Assembly (NCBI RefSeq): GCF_006974125.1
Contig: NZ_CP037858.1
Coordinates: 4,154,001 to 4,218,000 of the forward strand
Origin: Stenotrophomonas maltophilia
Lineage (GTDB): Bacteria; Pseudomonadota; Gammaproteobacteria; Xanthomonadales; Xanthomonadaceae
DNA length: 64,000 bases
Direction: 5' to 3'
Below the pieces are notes generated by a model, which saw only the letters and a list, made by a program, of their open reading frames with translations, searched no databases and was not told where the DNA came from. This document shows, piece after piece, positions 34,496 to 43,667 of the stretch. How positions within the stretch are numbered: position 1 is the first letter of the stretch; each line of letters begins with the position of its first letter. A program made the translations under genes and the position numbers.

Positions 34496-35658
34496 CGCAG
34501 TTCCTCTTCGGTGTTGAGCAGGTGGCGGGCAACGATCACCCGCATGATCTCGTTGGTGCCTTCCAGGATCTGGTGCACGCGGCTGTCGCGCAGCAGGCGC
34601 TCGATCGGGTATTCGCGGATGTAGCCGTAGCCACCGTGGATCTGCAGCGCTTCGTTGCAGATCTTGAAGCCGGCATCGGTGGCGAAGCGCTTGGCCATCG
34701 CGCACCACACGTTGGCATCGCTGGCACCGGCGTCGAGCTTGCGCGCGGCCGAATGCACCATCTGCCGCGCGGCGACCAGTTCGATGGCCATGTCGGCCAG
34801 CTTGAACTGCAGCGCCTGGAATTCGGCCAGCGCCTTGCCGAACTGGCGGCGCTCGCCCATGTAGCGGCGTGCGGCATCCAGCGCGCCCTGCGCGGCACCC
34901 AGCGAGCAGGCAGCGATGTTGATGCGGCCGCCGTCCAGCCCCTTCATCGCCAGCTTGAAGCCGCCGCCTTCCTCTCCCAGAAGGTGGCTGACCGGCACGC
35001 GGACGTTTTCGAAGGTGATGCCGCGGGTGGGCTGGCTGTTCCAGCCCATCTTCTCTTCCTTGCGGCCGAAGCTGATGCCCGGCAGGTCCGACGGCACTGC
35101 AATGGCGCTGACACCACCGGCACCGGCACCGCCGGTACGTGCCATCACCACCAGCAGCTCGGTGGCACCGGCACCGGAGATGAAGGCCTTGGAGCCGTTC
35201 AGCACATAGAAATCGCCATCGCGCACGGCGGTGGTCTTCAGCGAGGCCGCATCGGAACCGGCACCCGGTTCGGTCAGGCAGTACGAGGCCAGCTTGTTGC
35301 CCGAGGACAGGTCAGTGCCCCACGCATCGCGCAGTGCCGGCTGGCCCCACTTGGACACCATCCACGAGGCCATGTTGTGGATGCTGATGTACGCCGCGGT
35401 CGACGGATCGACGTTGGCGAGCTCCTCGATGACGACGGCGGCGTCCAGTCGGCTCAGGCCGCTGCCGCCCACTTCCGGGTCCATGTACAGACCGCAGAAG
35501 CCCAGTTCACCGGCCTTGGCGATCGCCTCGCGCGGAAAGATGCCCTCCGCATCCCATCGCGCGGCGTGCGGCGCCAGTTCGGCCAGTGCGAAGTCGCGCG
35601 CCGCCTCGCGGTACGCCTGCTGTGCTTCGTCCAGTTCCGTCGTCATCGAGTGGCTCAT
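34492..35658 (-). CDS. Acyl-CoA dehydrogenase, probably isobutyryl-CoA dehydrogenase
   Basis: A 388-residue FAD flavoprotein. The acyl-CoA dehydrogenase signatures are CLTEPGAGSDAASLKTTA and QIHGGYGYIREYPIERLLRD, ending ILEGTNEIMRVIVAR, where the Glu is the usual catalytic base. Placement between mmsA and the hydratase implies isobutyryl-CoA or a short branched-chain acyl-CoA as substrate. It starts 14 bases after mmsA. Specificity is inferred from the operon. Confidence 0.9.
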   Translation of the reverse strand: MSHSMTTELDEAQQAYREAARDFALAELAPHAARWDAEGIFPREAIAKAGELGFCGLYMDPEVGGSGLSRLDAAVVIEELANVDPSTAAYISIHNMASWMVSKWGQPALRDAWGTDLSSGNKLASYCLTEPGAGSDAASLKTTAVRDGDFYVLNGSKAFISGAGATELLVVMARTGGAGAGGVSAIAVPSDLPGISFGRKEEKMGWNSQPTRGITFENVRVPVSHLLGEEGGGFKLAMKGLDGGRINIAACSLGAAQGALDAARRYMGERRQFGKALAEFQALQFKLADMAIELVAARQMVHSAARKLDAGASDANVWCAMAKRFATDAGFKICNEALQIHGGYGYIREYPIERLLRDSRVHQILEGTNEIMRVIVARHLLNTEEELR

Positions 35659-35672
35659 GGCTGCTCCTGCCG

Positions 35673-37178
35673 TTACTTCAGGCTGATCGTGGTGTTGACG
35701 CCGTGGCTCAGCGTCTCGTCATCGAACCAGCGTGCGGTGACCGTCTTGGTCTGGGTGTAGAACAGCACCACCTGCTTGCCGTACGGGCCCAGGTCGCCCA
35801 GCTTGGACGCGCGCGAGCCGGTGAACGAGAACAGCGGCACCGGCACCGGGATCGGCACGTTGATGCCGACCTGGCCGACGTCGATGTCTTCCTGGAACCT
35901 GCGCGCAGCCGCGCCGGACTGGGTGAACAGTGCGGTGCCGTTGCCGTTCGGGTTGCTGTTGACCATCGCAATGGCCTCTTCCAGCGTTTCCGCTTCGAGG
36001 ATGACCAGCACCGGTCCGAAGATTTCTTCCTGGTAGATGCGCATGTCGGTGGTGACACCCGCAAAGATGGTCGGGCCGACGAAGTTGCCCTTCTCGAAAC
36101 CATCCACCTGCGGCTTGCGGCCATCCAGCACCAGCTTGGCGCCCTGCTCCACGCCCGAGGCGATCAGGCCTTCCACGCGCTCGCGGGCGCTGCAGGAAAT
36201 GACCGGACCGACGTCGGTGCCGGACACGGTACCGCCGCTGACCTTGAGGGTCTTGGCCTTGGCCACCAGGTCCTGCACCCAGTTGCGTGCTTCACCGACC
36301 AGCACCAGCGTGGAGGCGGCCATGCAGCGCTGGCCCGCCGCACCGAAGGCGGCGCCGACCATCGCGTTGAGGGTCTGTTCCTTGTTGGCGTCCGGCAGCA
36401 CCACGGCGTGGTTCTTGGCGCCCATCATGCACTGCACGCGCTTGCCGGCCAGCGAGGCACGGTTGTAGACGTGGGTGCCGACGCGGGTGGAACCGACGAA
36501 CGACACAGCCTTGATGTCCGGGTGGTCGCAGATCGCGTTGACCACTTCCTCGCCACCATGGACGACGTTCAGCACGCCCTTCGGAATGCCGGCTTCCAGC
36601 GCCAGTTCGACCAGGCGCATGGTCACCATCGGGTCCTGCTCGGACGGCTTGAGGATGAAGGTGTTGCCGGTGGCAATGGCCATCGGGAACATCCACAGCG
36701 GGATCATCGCCGGGAAGTTGAACGGGGTGATGCCGGCGCACACGCCCAGCGGCTGCATGATCGTGTAGGTATCCACGCCATTGGCCACGTTGTTGGCCAG
36801 CTCGCCCAGCTGCAGGTTGCCGATGGCGGCAGCGTGCTCGACCACTTCCAGGCCGCGGAACACATCGCCTTCGGCATCCGGCAGGGTCTTGCCCTGTTCG
36901 GCGGTAAGGATATGGGCCAGCTCGCTCATGTTCTCGCGGATCAGCTGCTGGTACTTCAGGAAGATGCGCGCGCGGGTGCCGATCGGGGTCTTGCGCCAGG
37001 TCTTGAAAGCTTCCTTGGCGGCGGCGACGGCGGCGTCCACTTCGCCGGTGGTGGCGAACGGCACCTTGGCCAGCACGTCCTGGGTGGCCGGATTGATCAC
37101 GTCCTGCCAGTGGGAGGTGGCCGATTCGATGAACTGGCCATCGATCAGCATGCGGATACGGGGCGCTGCAACAGTCAT
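35673..37178 (-). CDS. mmsA: CoA-acylating methylmalonate-semialdehyde dehydrogenase
   Basis: A 501-residue aldehyde dehydrogenase that converts methylmalonate semialdehyde to propionyl-CoA, the final step of valine catabolism; it can also act on malonate semialdehyde. The catalytic Cys is in [15 protein letters not shown] (near residue 285), and [20 protein letters not shown] and [12 protein letters not shown] are family hallmarks. ATG 37178 is chosen over 37214. It heads the five-gene operon and is divergent from the regulator at 37293. Confidence 0.94.
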   Translation of the reverse strand: MTVAAPRIRMLIDGQFIESATSHWQDVINPATQDVLAKVPFATTGEVDAAVAAAKEAFKTWRKTPIGTRARIFLKYQQLIRENMSELAHILTAEQGKTLPDAEGDVFRGLEVVEHAAAIGNLQLGELANNVANGVDTYTIMQPLGVCAGITPFNFPAMIPLWMFPMAIATGNTFILKPSEQDPMVTMRLVELALEAGIPKGVLNVVHGGEEVVNAICDHPDIKAVSFVGSTRVGTHVYNRASLAGKRVQCMMGAKNHAVVLPDANKEQTLNAMVGAAFGAAGQRCMAASTLVLVGEARNWVQDLVAKAKTLKVSGGTVSGTDVGPVISCSARERVEGLIASGVEQGAKLVLDGRKPQVDGFEKGNFVGPTIFAGVTTDMRIYQEEIFGPVLVILEAETLEEAIAMVNSNPNGNGTALFTQSGAAARRFQEDIDVGQVGINVPIPVPVPLFSFTGSRASKLGDLGPYGKQVVLFYTQTKTVTARWFDDETLSHGVNTTISLK

Positions 37179-37212
37179 GACGACAATCCCACGGGCTCGA
37201 AAGATGCTTGGC

Positions 37213-37301
37213 ATTATTCACAGCACCCACCTCGATTTCCGGGCTGAATCCGCTTAATCTGGCCAACACGCCAGACGATTCATGTTAATTCTGTGAATTA
37301 T
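37213..37301. promoter_or_regulatory. Paired inverted half-sites between mmsA and the regulator gene
   Basis: An attattcacag motif (37213-37223) and its near-complement ctgtgaattat (37291-37301) face each other across the divergent intergenic region. The second overlaps the regulator's start codon, which suggests autoregulation. Confidence 0.45.
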
Positions 37302-38660
37302 TCAGCCACCCAGCGGCAACTTGGCCTCCGCCTGCTGCGCCTGCGCGAGCAGCGCGGCTACAGCCAGGCCGACCTGGCACGGGCGCTGGGGCTGTCGGCC
37401 AGCTACCTGAACCAGATCGAGCGCAACAAGCGCCCACTGACGCCGGCGGTGCAGAAAAAGCTGGGTGAGGTATTGGGCGATGTTTCCTCACTGTTCGACG
37501 AAGATGAGCCCGCCGCGCTGCAGGAGGCACTGGGCGAGACCCTCCGCGACCTGGGCCTGGCCGAGGTGAGCGCCATCGAGCTGCGCGCCCTGGCCGGCAA
37601 CCTGCCGCAGGTCAGCCGCGCCCTGCTGGACCTGCACCGCCGCCACCTGGCCCTGCGCGAACATGCCGCCGCCCTGGAATTCCAGCTGGGCGAGCCGGGT
37701 GCCGGCAGCACTCTGCCTGCCGGTGACCAGGTGCGCGAGTTCTTCAACCGCATGCACAACCACATCCCCGAGCTGGACGAACTGGCCGAGCGCCTGTTCG
37801 CCGAGTGGGGGTTGTCGCCCGGGCATGTGGCACCCCGGTTGCGCCAGCTGCTGGCCGACCGCCATGGCGTGCTGGTGGAAGTGGCCGCGCTGCAGGCCGG
37901 GCGCGAAAAGCGCCAGTACGACGCCGGCACGCGCCGGTTGTGGCTGCCGGACTACCTGGAGCCGGGCCAGCAGGCGTTCCAGATGGCGGCCGAGCTGGCC
38001 CTGCACGGCTACCTGCCGCAGATCGATGCGGTGGTGGCACGCGCCGGCTTCACCGATGAGGCACGCATCGCGCAGGCGCGGATTGGCTTGTCGAATTACT
38101 TCGCCGGTGCGTTGGTGATGCCGTACATGCGCTTCCTGCGGGCGGCCGAAGCCAGCAGCTACGACATCGAACTGCTGGCGCATCAGTTCGGTGTGGGCTT
38201 CGAAGCGGTCTGCCATCGGCTGAGCACGCTGGCACGGCGCAGCGCGCCCGGGCTGCCGTTCTTCTTCATCCGCGTGGACCGCGCCGGCAATGTGTCAAAG
38301 CGTCATTCGGCCACCGATTTCCATTTCTCGCAGGTGGGTGGTTCGTGCCCGCTGTGGATCGTCTACGAGGCGTTCAACCAGCCCGGCCGCATCCTGACCC
38401 AGACCGCGCGCATGCCCGACGGGCGACGCCATTTCTGGCTCGCGCGGCAGGTCAGCAGCGGGCCGGTCGGGCATGGGCAGCCGCGCAAGACCTTCGCCGT
38501 GGCGCTGGGCTGCGATCTGCAGCATGCCGAACGGCTGGTGTATTCACTGGGGTTGGACGTGCAGAGCCCGGGCAATTCGGTGTCGATCGGGCCAGGTTGC
38601 CGGGTGTGCCCGCGCGAGGACTGCATGCAGCGCGCGTTCGCGCAGTTGCCGGGGCGATAG
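37293..38660 (+). CDS. ScfR-type HTH regulator with ImmA/IrrE and DUF2083 domains
   Basis: A 455-residue regulator. An XRE helix-turn-helix (residues 8-65, GYSQADLARALGLSASYLNQIERNKRPLTP) is followed by an IrrE-like domain (about 150-260) and a C-terminal DUF2083 domain with a Cys pair (GPGCRVCPREDCMQRAFA). Proteins of this layout, such as RamB and MccR, sense short-chain acyl-CoAs. It is divergent from the valine operon, so it probably controls it. The start is GTG 37293. Confidence 0.86.
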   Translation: MNYSATQRQLGLRLLRLREQRGYSQADLARALGLSASYLNQIERNKRPLTPAVQKKLGEVLGDVSSLFDEDEPAALQEALGETLRDLGLAEVSAIELRALAGNLPQVSRALLDLHRRHLALREHAAALEFQLGEPGAGSTLPAGDQVREFFNRMHNHIPELDELAERLFAEWGLSPGHVAPRLRQLLADRHGVLVEVAALQAGREKRQYDAGTRRLWLPDYLEPGQQAFQMAAELALHGYLPQIDAVVARAGFTDEARIAQARIGLSNYFAGALVMPYMRFLRAAEASSYDIELLAHQFGVGFEAVCHRLSTLARRSAPGLPFFFIRVDRAGNVSKRHSATDFHFSQVGGSCPLWIVYEAFNQPGRILTQTARMPDGRRHFWLARQVSSGPVGHGQPRKTFAVALGCDLQHAERLVYSLGLDVQSPGNSVSIGPGCRVCPREDCMQRAFAQLPGR

Positions 38661-39087
38661 GGTTGGTTCGGCAGGGCTGCGCCCTGCACCCGTGGTAGTG
38701 CCGGCCGCTGGCCGGCAACAGCAACAACAAAGGCAAAAGCTGCCATTCCGTGGGATGCGGGGTGGGTCCGGTTGCGGGGGACGCCGTGAATACGTCCCTG
38801 TAGGCTCGGTCGCGCCATCCATGGCGCTCACGCCCCCGCAACCGGACCCACCCCGCCTTCGACAGTTTCCCGCTGCTGTTGGTGGGTGCTGACCATTGGT
38901 CGGCACGCTGCTGTTGGTGGGTGTCGACCTTGGTCGACACGGTAGTTCCACGCCATGCGTGGATGCTCTTCGATGAAGGTTCGAAATATTCGATTGCGAT
39001 GGGATTCCATCCACGCATGGCGTGGATCTACTAAACCTTTCGTGCGTAGGCTGCATCCCAATGCAATGCCTGCCCATGGAGACACCG
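38661..39087. other. Intergenic region packed with repeats
   Basis: No gene is visible. It contains a single SMAG half (38695-38717), a 24-bp inverted repeat with a 52-base spacer (38757-38856), two imperfect 35-base direct repeats (38872-38941) and two hairpins of the atccacgc family (about 38943-38964 and 39008-39031). Confidence 0.8.
38757..38856. repeat. Long hairpin element with 24-bp arms
   Basis: Perfect inverted arms at 38757-38780 and 38833-38856 enclose a 52-base spacer. It is much longer than the other hairpins in the window. Confidence 0.8.
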
Positions 39088-40041
39088 ATGTCCCTGTTGC
39101 GCTCTTGCCTGGCCCTGCTGCTCACTGCCACCGCCGCGCCGGCGTGGGCGACCTTTTCCATTGCGGCCTGCAATGAGGCCGGCGACTGCGGTGTGGCGGT
39201 GGCCACGCACAATCTCGGCGTCGGTGGCGTCGGGGTGCCGTGGGCACAGGCGAAGGTGGGGGCTGTCGCCAGCCAGTTCGAGACCAACCCGACCTACGGC
39301 TCGAAGGGGCTGGCGCTGCTGGCCAAGGGCCGCACACCCGTGCAGGTGCTGAAGCAGCTGCTGGACGAAGATGGCAACTTCGATGGCACCACGCTTGCCG
39401 AACGGCAGGTGGGATTGGTCAGTGCCCGTGGTGGCAATGCGCAGTACACCGGTGCTGCCGCGCAGCAGGCGGATTGGGCCGGCGCGCAGGGCGAGGGCAT
39501 GCTGAGCCTGCAGGGCAATGGGCTGGCCGGGCCGGAGGTGCTGGCCGCGATGCAACGGGCCTTCGGCGCATCACACGGAGAATTGGCTGCGCGCCTGCTG
39601 GCGGCACTGGAAGCGGGCCAGGCCGCAGGCGGCCAGCGCAGCGGGCAATGGTCGGCGGCGCTGCTGGTGCGCACGCCGGGGGGCGACTGGCAGGACACCG
39701 ACCTGCGCGTGGACGCTGATCCACGCGCGGTCGCGAAGCTGCGCGAGCTGTACGACATGCGTCTGTCCAACGAGGCGATCATCCGCGCGGAGGAGTATTG
39801 GGAGAAGGGTGATGTGGCAGCTGCGCGCGCGGCGCTGGCAACGTCGCTGTCACTGGCACACGGCTGGGACCGCACCTGGGCGCGCGCGGCGCGGCTGGCC
39901 ATGCAGCAGGGAGATACGGCGCTGGCACGCGAGTATCTGGCGGGCCTGCGTGCGCTCAATCCGGGCTGGGTGAAGCAGGAGCTGGCGTTGCCGCTGTATG
40001 CGCCGTTGCAGGGTGATGCGGTGGTGGAGGCGTGGCGCTGA
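39088..40041 (+). CDS. Secreted DUF1028 family protein
   Basis: A 317-residue exported protein. The signal peptide is LLRSCLALLLTATAAPAWA. The mature part begins TFSIAACNEAGDCGVAVATHNLGVGGVGVPWAQ, the DUF1028 signature, an Ntn-hydrolase-like domain with unknown activity (its first residue after cleavage, Thr, could be a nucleophile). GLVSARGGNAQYTG and GNGLAGPEVLAAM follow. The C-terminal 90 residues resemble tetratricopeptide-like helices (EYWEKGDVAAARAALATSL). ATG 39088 has GGAGA upstream. Confidence 0.84.
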   Translation: MSLLRSCLALLLTATAAPAWATFSIAACNEAGDCGVAVATHNLGVGGVGVPWAQAKVGAVASQFETNPTYGSKGLALLAKGRTPVQVLKQLLDEDGNFDGTTLAERQVGLVSARGGNAQYTGAAAQQADWAGAQGEGMLSLQGNGLAGPEVLAAMQRAFGASHGELAARLLAALEAGQAAGGQRSGQWSAALLVRTPGGDWQDTDLRVDADPRAVAKLRELYDMRLSNEAIIRAEEYWEKGDVAAARAALATSLSLAHGWDRTWARAARLAMQQGDTALAREYLAGLRALNPGWVKQELALPLYAPLQGDAVVEAWR

Positions 40042-40054
40042 GGCGCCCCGGGGA

Positions 40055-40095
40055 GGGGTCAGATCCGTTTTCCTGCGGAAAACGGATCTGACCCC
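40055..40095. repeat. 41-bp perfect palindrome, copy 1
   Basis: Arms of 19 bases around a 3-base loop. The ends ggggtcagatcc are shared with the copy at 61186, but the inner stem differs while still pairing. Confidence 0.85.
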
Positions 40096-40116
40096 GATTG
40101 CCCCCGATTGGAGATG

Positions 40117-40140
40117 CATCCACGCATGGCGTGGATCTAC
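40117..40140. repeat. atccacgc-type hairpin repeat
   Basis: Same short inverted repeat as at 5007, ending CTAC, located just before the patatin-like gene's 3' end. Confidence 0.75.
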
Positions 40141-40151
40141 CGGGGACCGGC

Positions 40152-42026
40152 TCAGTAGATCGGCGTCACCTTCATCTGCGGCAACGGTCGCGGTGCGCCG
40201 TCGGTAAGGTCCGGGCCGAGGTCATCCCAGCTACGGCCCTGCTCGACCATCAGCCCCCACAGCTGCTGGGAGGCCAGCCGCTTGTCCTCCGATCCCAGCT
40301 TGTACGAGGGCGGTGCCGGTTCACCACGGGCGACCATCGAATAGGCCGCACGGTAGGCCAGCACCTGCTGCGCCGGGTCATCGGTGCGCGCTACCTCCAG
40401 CGTGTAGCGCTGGTAGGCCGAGGCCAGGTTGCGCCAGCGGATCCAGTAGTGGTTCTCGAACGAGAACGAACAGAAGCGCGCACCGGCCAGGCTGCCCTTG
40501 TCGGCGATGCGGGAGAGCACCTCCTGTGGCATGTCCAGGTTCATGCCACCCTCGTCGCCCTGCAGGCTGACATGCACGATGCGGTCGCGATAGCCCGGCG
40601 CGCGCGCCTGCAGCAGGTCGCGCCAGTTCTGCATGGTCGCCACCACCGCGAACAGGAAACGACCCAGTTCGGCAGCGGCCAGCGGCGTGGCGATCGACTG
40701 GTAGGTGCGCTGCCAGCCATGCCGGTTCTCGGTCGGCAGGAACACCGCATGTTCCAGCGCCTGGCGGCCGCTGCTGCCATGACTCACGTCGTCGGCGTGC
40801 TGCGGGTAGACCAGGTTGATTGCAAAGGTCGGCCAACGCGGCAGGGCCGCGTCGAAGAGGTGGATCGGGAAGTTGCTGCTGATGCCGCCATCGGAGAACC
40901 AGCAGATGCGGAAGGCGGTGATCACCGGGCCGCAGGCCTGCCCGGCGCTGGTCAGCCCTTCCATGCTGTCGGCCACGTTGTGCTCGGGGTCGGCCGCCGG
41001 CGCAGTCGGCTCGCAGCGACGCTCGCGGCGCGAAGGTTCGTGCAGCGGCACGGCGCTGATCAGCAGCGGGAAGCTCAGGCTCATGCGCGTGGCCACCAGC
41101 ACCGGCAGCTGCGGGCCCGGCGGCAGGTGGTAGTACTGTCGTCCCTCCACGTCCAGCGGCGGTCCGGCCTGCGTCACCAGCCACTGCACCACGCTGGCCG
41201 GGAACAGCTGCTCGAACTCCTCGCGCAGGAACCAGAACTGCGCGCCACCCAGCGGCAGCGTGCGCGGCTCGTTGTGCGACACGCAGGTGGTGATCATCTG
41301 CAGGCTGATCGCATGCGGGCTGTCCGGTTCGCCGGCATAGCGCGGTGCGTCGTGCAGGTCCGCGAAGGTCAGCGGGGCATCCAGCGGCTTGCCGGACAAT
41401 TGCTGCAGGCACGTGTGCAACCACTCGGTCAATGCCGGCTTGCGCGCATCGCGGCCGAGACCGCTGCACAGGCCCAGCAGGTTGCGCCGTGCCACCCGCG
41501 CGACCCGCAGCGCGGCACCGGCAACGCCCGCACCGTAGGCGCACAGCAGCGACGGCAGCAACGTGGCGGCCACGCCGCTCCAGCCGCCGCCCCACCAGCC
41601 CAGGCCCAGCAGCAACGCCAGCGACACCAGCACCTCAAGCGGCGCGATCTCGAACACCGCGATGGCCAGGCACAGCAGCTTGTGCGGCAGGCTGGCATTG
41701 CCGGTCAGCACCACCAGCAGCCGATACGCCGCACGCGCACCGCGCGCCGGCTGGAACAGGCTGTAGATGAAACCGCGCCGCGACAGCTGCGCCGACACCG
41801 CCGACAAGCCGCCATAGCCCGCGTCGCCGGGCAGGCGCTCACCGGCCTGCTGGCGGCGATCACCGCAGGCCGCCGCAGCCGCCACCGCTGCGGCGATGGC
41901 GCCGGCCGAGGTGCCGCCGATGCTCTTGAAGCGATACTCGCGGGCCAGCGCCAGTACCGCATTGGGGTACACGATGCCGCTGGTGATGCCGCCTTTCATG
42001 ACCAGATCGCAGTACTTGTCCGCCAC
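40152..42026 (-). CDS. Patatin-like phospholipase family protein
   Basis: A protein of about 624 residues. The N-terminus DLVMKGGITSGIVYPN forms the oxyanion hole (GGITSG), GGTSAG (residues 37-42) holds the nucleophile Ser40, and the catalytic Asp is in SDGGISSNFPIHLFD near residue 377. Two hydrophobic stretches between (LVSLALLLGLGWWGGGW region) may bind membrane. Patatin enzymes hydrolyse acyl-lipid esters. The GTG start at 42026 has GGCAGGA upstream; the frame is open to 42260 but covers a repeat. Confidence 0.85.
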   Translation of the reverse strand: MADKYCDLVMKGGITSGIVYPNAVLALAREYRFKSIGGTSAGAIAAAVAAAAACGDRRQQAGERLPGDAGYGGLSAVSAQLSRRGFIYSLFQPARGARAAYRLLVVLTGNASLPHKLLCLAIAVFEIAPLEVLVSLALLLGLGWWGGGWSGVAATLLPSLLCAYGAGVAGAALRVARVARRNLLGLCSGLGRDARKPALTEWLHTCLQQLSGKPLDAPLTFADLHDAPRYAGEPDSPHAISLQMITTCVSHNEPRTLPLGGAQFWFLREEFEQLFPASVVQWLVTQAGPPLDVEGRQYYHLPPGPQLPVLVATRMSLSFPLLISAVPLHEPSRRERRCEPTAPAADPEHNVADSMEGLTSAGQACGPVITAFRICWFSDGGISSNFPIHLFDAALPRWPTFAINLVYPQHADDVSHGSSGRQALEHAVFLPTENRHGWQRTYQSIATPLAAAELGRFLFAVVATMQNWRDLLQARAPGYRDRIVHVSLQGDEGGMNLDMPQEVLSRIADKGSLAGARFCSFSFENHYWIRWRNLASAYQRYTLEVARTDDPAQQVLAYRAAYSMVARGEPAPPSYKLGSEDKRLASQQLWGLMVEQGRSWDDLGPDLTDGAPRPLPQMKVTPIY

Positions 42027-42174
42027 TATCCTGCCCCCGCTGACTGTGCCCGAGATGCCATCCGACGCTACGGGTGCAGTATGACGCGAAGCCTTCTCAC
42101 CGCCTGAGAACCCGCCCACGGAAGCGCCACTGGCCGCCTCCAGCGGTACATGGCGGCAGCATGAAACCGAGGCA

Positions 42175-42198
42175 TCCACGCACGGCGTGGATCCACCG
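42175..42198. repeat. atccacgc-type hairpin repeat
   Basis: A variant copy (catccacgcacggcgtggat) in the gap between the patatin-like and aspartyl protease genes. Confidence 0.65.
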
Positions 42199-42216
42199 CT
42201 CAGGCCCGGCCGGCAA

Positions 42217-43170
42217 TCAACGCTGCTGCGGACAGAGCGCCACGCGCTTGCTGCCCGCATCGATCAGCACCGCCGCGTCCTGCAGTGCGTGCGCGCCGAT
42301 CACCGCCTCCGGGTAGTGATCAGAGACGCGCACGTCGAGATTGCGAAGCGTCAGGCCACCGACCACCAGCGGCACGTCCAGCCGTGCCCGGCCGCTCTGG
42401 ATCCGGCCGTGGCTGAGGGCCAGTGGTTCGCCCGCGACAACCGTGCCGCTGGCTGCACGCTCATGGAGTGCAGCAGGCAGCACCAGCGCCACGTTTGCGC
42501 CGGTATCCAACTGTGCTTCGGTCGTAACCGTGCCGATCTGCACCGGAATGCGGAAGGCCCGCGTGTAGGCCAGCGTACCCGGCTGCCCCGGCAGCAATCG
42601 ATGGTCGCGGCGAAAGCGCAGCCGCTTGCGTGGGAAGTCGAGCACCAGCAGGCCATCGTCGAAGAAATCGCGCGCCAGGATCCCATCGAAGGCGGCGGCC
42701 TCGGACTGTCGGGCGTTGTAGTCGCGGGTGATCGCCACCACGTCCTGGCGGCGCACGCCACCAAGGGCGAGCGCATCGAAGCGGACCGTAGCGGCATCGG
42801 CGGTGCGCACGCCATCGGAATGAGAGGCGGTGCCCCCCATTGGCAGATTCAGCGCGCGCACCAGGCGGGTATCGGCACGTGCCACACCACTCGCACCGGT
42901 ATCGACGGCGAAGCGGAACGTACCTGCGTCATTGACCTGCACCTGCAGGTAGATGCGCCCATCGACAACCTCGAACGGAACATCGATGACGGTTTCACCG
43001 GGCGCAGTGGCCAATGCACATGCCGGGCCAGGTGAAGGCAGTGCATGGGCCCATCCGGAAAGGCAGAGCAGCCCCATCGCCCATACGGGCAGGCAGCGCC
43101 GCCTGGCACGGGTCGGGGCAGTTGGATGCCCGGTGCGGGCGTGTGGGGGCGTTGCGGCAAGACTGTCCAT
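42217..43170 (-). CDS. Exported aspartyl protease family protein
   Basis: A 317-residue protein with two retropepsin-like motifs, FAVDTGASG (Asp90) and AQLDTGANV (Asp near 221), each followed by a beta-rich lobe and IGAHALQDAAVLID near the end. Both lobes in one chain suggest an internally duplicated, monomeric aspartyl protease. A hydrophobic segment (LPVWAMGLLCLSGWAHA, 27-43) preceded by Arg residues looks like a signal peptide; Met32 (43077) is another possible start. The substrate is unknown. Confidence 0.78.
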   Translation of the reverse strand: MDSLAATPPHARTGHPTAPTRARRRCLPVWAMGLLCLSGWAHALPSPGPACALATAPGETVIDVPFEVVDGRIYLQVQVNDAGTFRFAVDTGASGVARADTRLVRALNLPMGGTASHSDGVRTADAATVRFDALALGGVRRQDVVAITRDYNARQSEAAAFDGILARDFFDDGLLVLDFPRKRLRFRRDHRLLPGQPGTLAYTRAFRIPVQIGTVTTEAQLDTGANVALVLPAALHERAASGTVVAGEPLALSHGRIQSGRARLDVPLVVGGLTLRNLDVRVSDHYPEAVIGAHALQDAAVLIDAGSKRVALCPQQR

Positions 43171-43284
43171 GGGCAGGGTTCCAAGCGGTCCTGCAGCATG
43201 GATGCGCCACGGGCCCGCACGGTTGCACCCTGCGGACCTTGACCATCGCCGCCAACGGGTCCACCGTGCACACGCCGAAGGTAT
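43171..43284. other. Upstream region of the riboswitch
   Basis: The gap between the divergent aspartyl protease gene and the cobalamin aptamer. It must hold the promoter of the queH transcript, but I see no clear -35/-10 pair. Confidence 0.4.
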
Positions 43285-43480
43285 CCTTCCCGACGTTTCG
43301 ATAACGGGATGGATTTAAACGGGAATCCGGTGAAGGCGCCTCGCGCGCCCATTCCGGAGCTGCCCCGCAGCGGTGAATGGAAACGAATCCTGCCAACAGC
43401 ACTGGGCACATGCCTGGGAAGCGGCAGGTAGTAGGTGGGCTGCGGCCCGTGTCCATCAGCCCGAATACCGGCCACGGCCG
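43285..43480 (+). ncRNA. Cobalamin (AdoCbl) riboswitch
   Basis: The conserved blocks are in order: aaacgggaatccggtga (43317 on), ccggagctgccccgcagcggtga (43354 on), cactgg, cctgggaagcggcagg with agtagg, and the B12 box region cagcccgaataccggcc (43457-43473). The edges are approximate. A GC-rich hairpin followed by Ts at about 43563-43584 could be the expression platform. Genes downstream of such riboswitches are switched off when cobalamin is high. The next gene is queH. Confidence 0.92.
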
Positions 43481-43667
43481 GGGGACACGACCGTCCCCTG
43501 ATTCGACCTGGACTCTCCGCGGGGAGGGTGCCGGGGCCGCCGTTGTCCTGCGCGTGCAGGCAGCGCGGCCGCGCGCGTCCTTTTCACGGTATCCGGCCCG
43601 CCCTGTTCCACCCACGCGCTGATGCATGGGCCACCGTCGCTGCCGGCGGTCCATGCGGTACCTGACG

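Noticed and set aside
38872..38941. CRISPR-like direct repeats
   Set aside because: Only two imperfect copies without spacers; no cas genes are present.
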